From positions 1 to 64,000 of the forward strand of contig JAKSQT010000003.1 of assembly GCA_024403995.1 (NCBI GenBank): DNA of 64,000 bases, given 5' to 3'. The translations under genes and the position numbers were made by a program. Shown here piece by piece: positions 63,071 to 64,000 of the stretch. This DNA comes from Ruminococcus sp. (GTDB lineage: Bacteria; Bacillota; Clostridia; Oscillospirales; Ruminococcaceae). How positions within the stretch are numbered: position 1 is the stretch's first letter; each line of letters begins with the position of its first letter. Under the pieces are notes generated by a model. That model searched no databases. It worked only from the letters and a program-made list of their open reading frames with translations, and was not told where the DNA came from.

Positions 63071-64000
63071 TCATCTAAGATAGAAATTCTTTATTTTTTC
63101 AGGGGTATCTATTCCGAAAAGCTGTGGTATTGCAGTTTCATTGATATCTTTTCCGAAGCTTCCGTCACTGAGAAAGTATTCTTTTCCTGTCATTCTGTAG
63201 TACCAGTCAAGAATTTTATCTATTGTTGGTGTTTCAAGCTTGACCATAAGTGCAAGAGCTTTAATTATGCACACGCCGAAAGGAATATCCTCGGTATAGA
63301 ATCTTGATGAAAAGTCAGGCAAAAATCCTTTATCAGTTTTTATCATTGGGAGAGTGAGCGGATAGAATGACGGAATTGAATGGAATTTCTTGGTAAGAGC
63401 TTCTGGAGTTGGCGATTCATAGTATTCCTGTATCGTCTGTACACCTGAAAGGTCAATAGGAAGTCTGTTGCATATTTCACGCATTTCATTGCTGAAGCTG
63501 CAAATAACATCGGAACATTCGTCATCCCATGACTGATAGTAATATATCTGTGCTTCAAAGGATTTATCAGGTGTATAGTCTTTCAGGTAAACATATGAGC
63601 CGCTTGTATGGAGAAGCGGATTACCCGGAAGGAGAGTAGCTGACATATAGTTATCAAGAACATCGACCTTCATAAGCAGCATATCTTCAAGCATTGATGC
63701 AACACGCTGACTGTTGCTGCGTGGAATTGATGAAACAAGGATATTATGCTTTTTGGACATGAGACCAGCGTGCTTTCCTCTTTCCTTTGTTCTTGCAACA
63801 TACGGTACTTTCTGGAGAGCGAAAACTGTAACTCCTTTTTCGATGAGTTCACTGCAGAAAAATTCAGCGCCGCCGTATCCGGGAAAGAAGCCAAGAAAAG
63901 CATCTGATTTTATATAAGGTGTCATTTTTTTGATAATATCCTGACGCAGAAAAGCGGGAAGTGTGCATAAAATAACATCAGCACCGCTTATTGCTGTTTC
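63071..64000 (-). CDS. Opine dehydrogenase-like NAD(P) enzyme, start outside window
   Basis: The frame is open from the stop at 63071 to the window edge, giving 309 residues of an incomplete protein. The visible N-terminal part reads G-A-D-V-I-L-C-T-L-P-A-F then F-F-P-G-Y-G-G-A-E, matching the second half of the Rossmann domain of the NAD/NADP octopine/nopaline dehydrogenase family. A C-terminal helical domain follows, in which a conserved His would normally help catalysis. The first part, with the nucleotide G-x-G-x-x-G, lies past 64000. It is the first visible gene of the polysaccharide operon; an internal ATG at 63925 is not the start. Confidence 0.78.
   Translation of the reverse strand, partial: ETAISGADVILCTLPAFLRQDIIKKMTPYIKSDAFLGFFPGYGGAEFFCSELIEKGVTVFALQKVPYVARTKERGKHAGLMSKKHNILVSSIPRSNSQRVASMLEDMLLMKVDVLDNYMSATLLPGNPLLHTSGSYVYLKDYTPDKSFEAQIYYYQSWDDECSDVICSFSNEMREICNRLPIDLSGVQTIQEYYESPTPEALTKKFHSIPSFYPLTLPMIKTDKGFLPDFSSRFYTEDIPFGVCIIKALALMVKLETPTIDKILDWYYRMTGKEYFLSDGSFGKDINETAIPQLFGIDTPEKIKNFYLR

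Overview
The window looks like a chromosomal segment of a cellulose- and xylan-degrading, low-to-mid GC Gram-positive gut bacterium, most likely a Ruminococcus (Oscillospiraceae). The signs are type I dockerins on two secreted carbohydrate enzymes (a CE3-like SGNH esterase and a GH10/GH43 xylanase), an intracellular cellobiose phosphorylase (GH94), TTGACA/TATAAT promoters, strong GGAGG ribosome binding sites, and spore-type regulators (SpoIIID, a Spo0A-like protein) in a Clostridia-like background. The genus is an inference; no rRNA gene is present to confirm it.

Layout. 1-4560: phenylacetate-CoA ligase with a tandem-ACT protein, a zinc-ribbon protein, a membrane-anchored lipase-like hydrolase and a small membrane protein. 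4640-8470: glycogen/maltodextrin operon (malQ, glgP). 8570-12610: spoIIID, asnB, a GHL10 lipoprotein and an ECF S component. 12790-18330: cellobiose phosphorylase, aldose epimerase and citrate synthase. 18770-24670: two CPBP-type membrane proteins (one degenerate), dockerin esterase, tadA, recQ. 25150-29750: large modular xylanase followed by a Spo0A-like regulator. 30050-33015: serC, serA and a small M50 protease. 32990-35190: iron alcohol dehydrogenase and epimerase operon. 35690-37630: three-gene operon of unknown function. 37680-41030: gpsA, PPi-type phosphofructokinase, galE. 41460-55100: a complete sortase-assembled pilus locus. 55290-64000: cell-surface polysaccharide operon, running off the right edge.

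The most interesting object is the 2550-residue pilus adhesin at 42758-50410. It contains a full-length glycoside hydrolase family 9 domain in which the catalytic acid Glu is a Gly and the His-His pair is Phe-Phe, while the two catalytic-base Asp residues are kept. This GH9-like domain, an unassigned beta-rich module and Ig-like domains appear to be inserted into a split Cna_B stalk domain. I infer a catalytically dead cellulase reused as a glycan-recognising pilus tip. A signal peptidase, a backbone pilin, a class C sortase, a minor pilin and a second sortase complete the operon.

The second theme is a set of palindromic intergenic elements (families A-E). Their ends differ, but three families share an internal core. 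Several lie between a good promoter and the start codon (GH94, recQ, the 35690 operon), so they would be transcribed as structured leaders. The third theme is the polysaccharide operon, which holds a cytidylyltransferase fused to an oxidoreductase domain that has lost its catalytic motifs, plus an opine-dehydrogenase-like enzyme and a LicD transferase.
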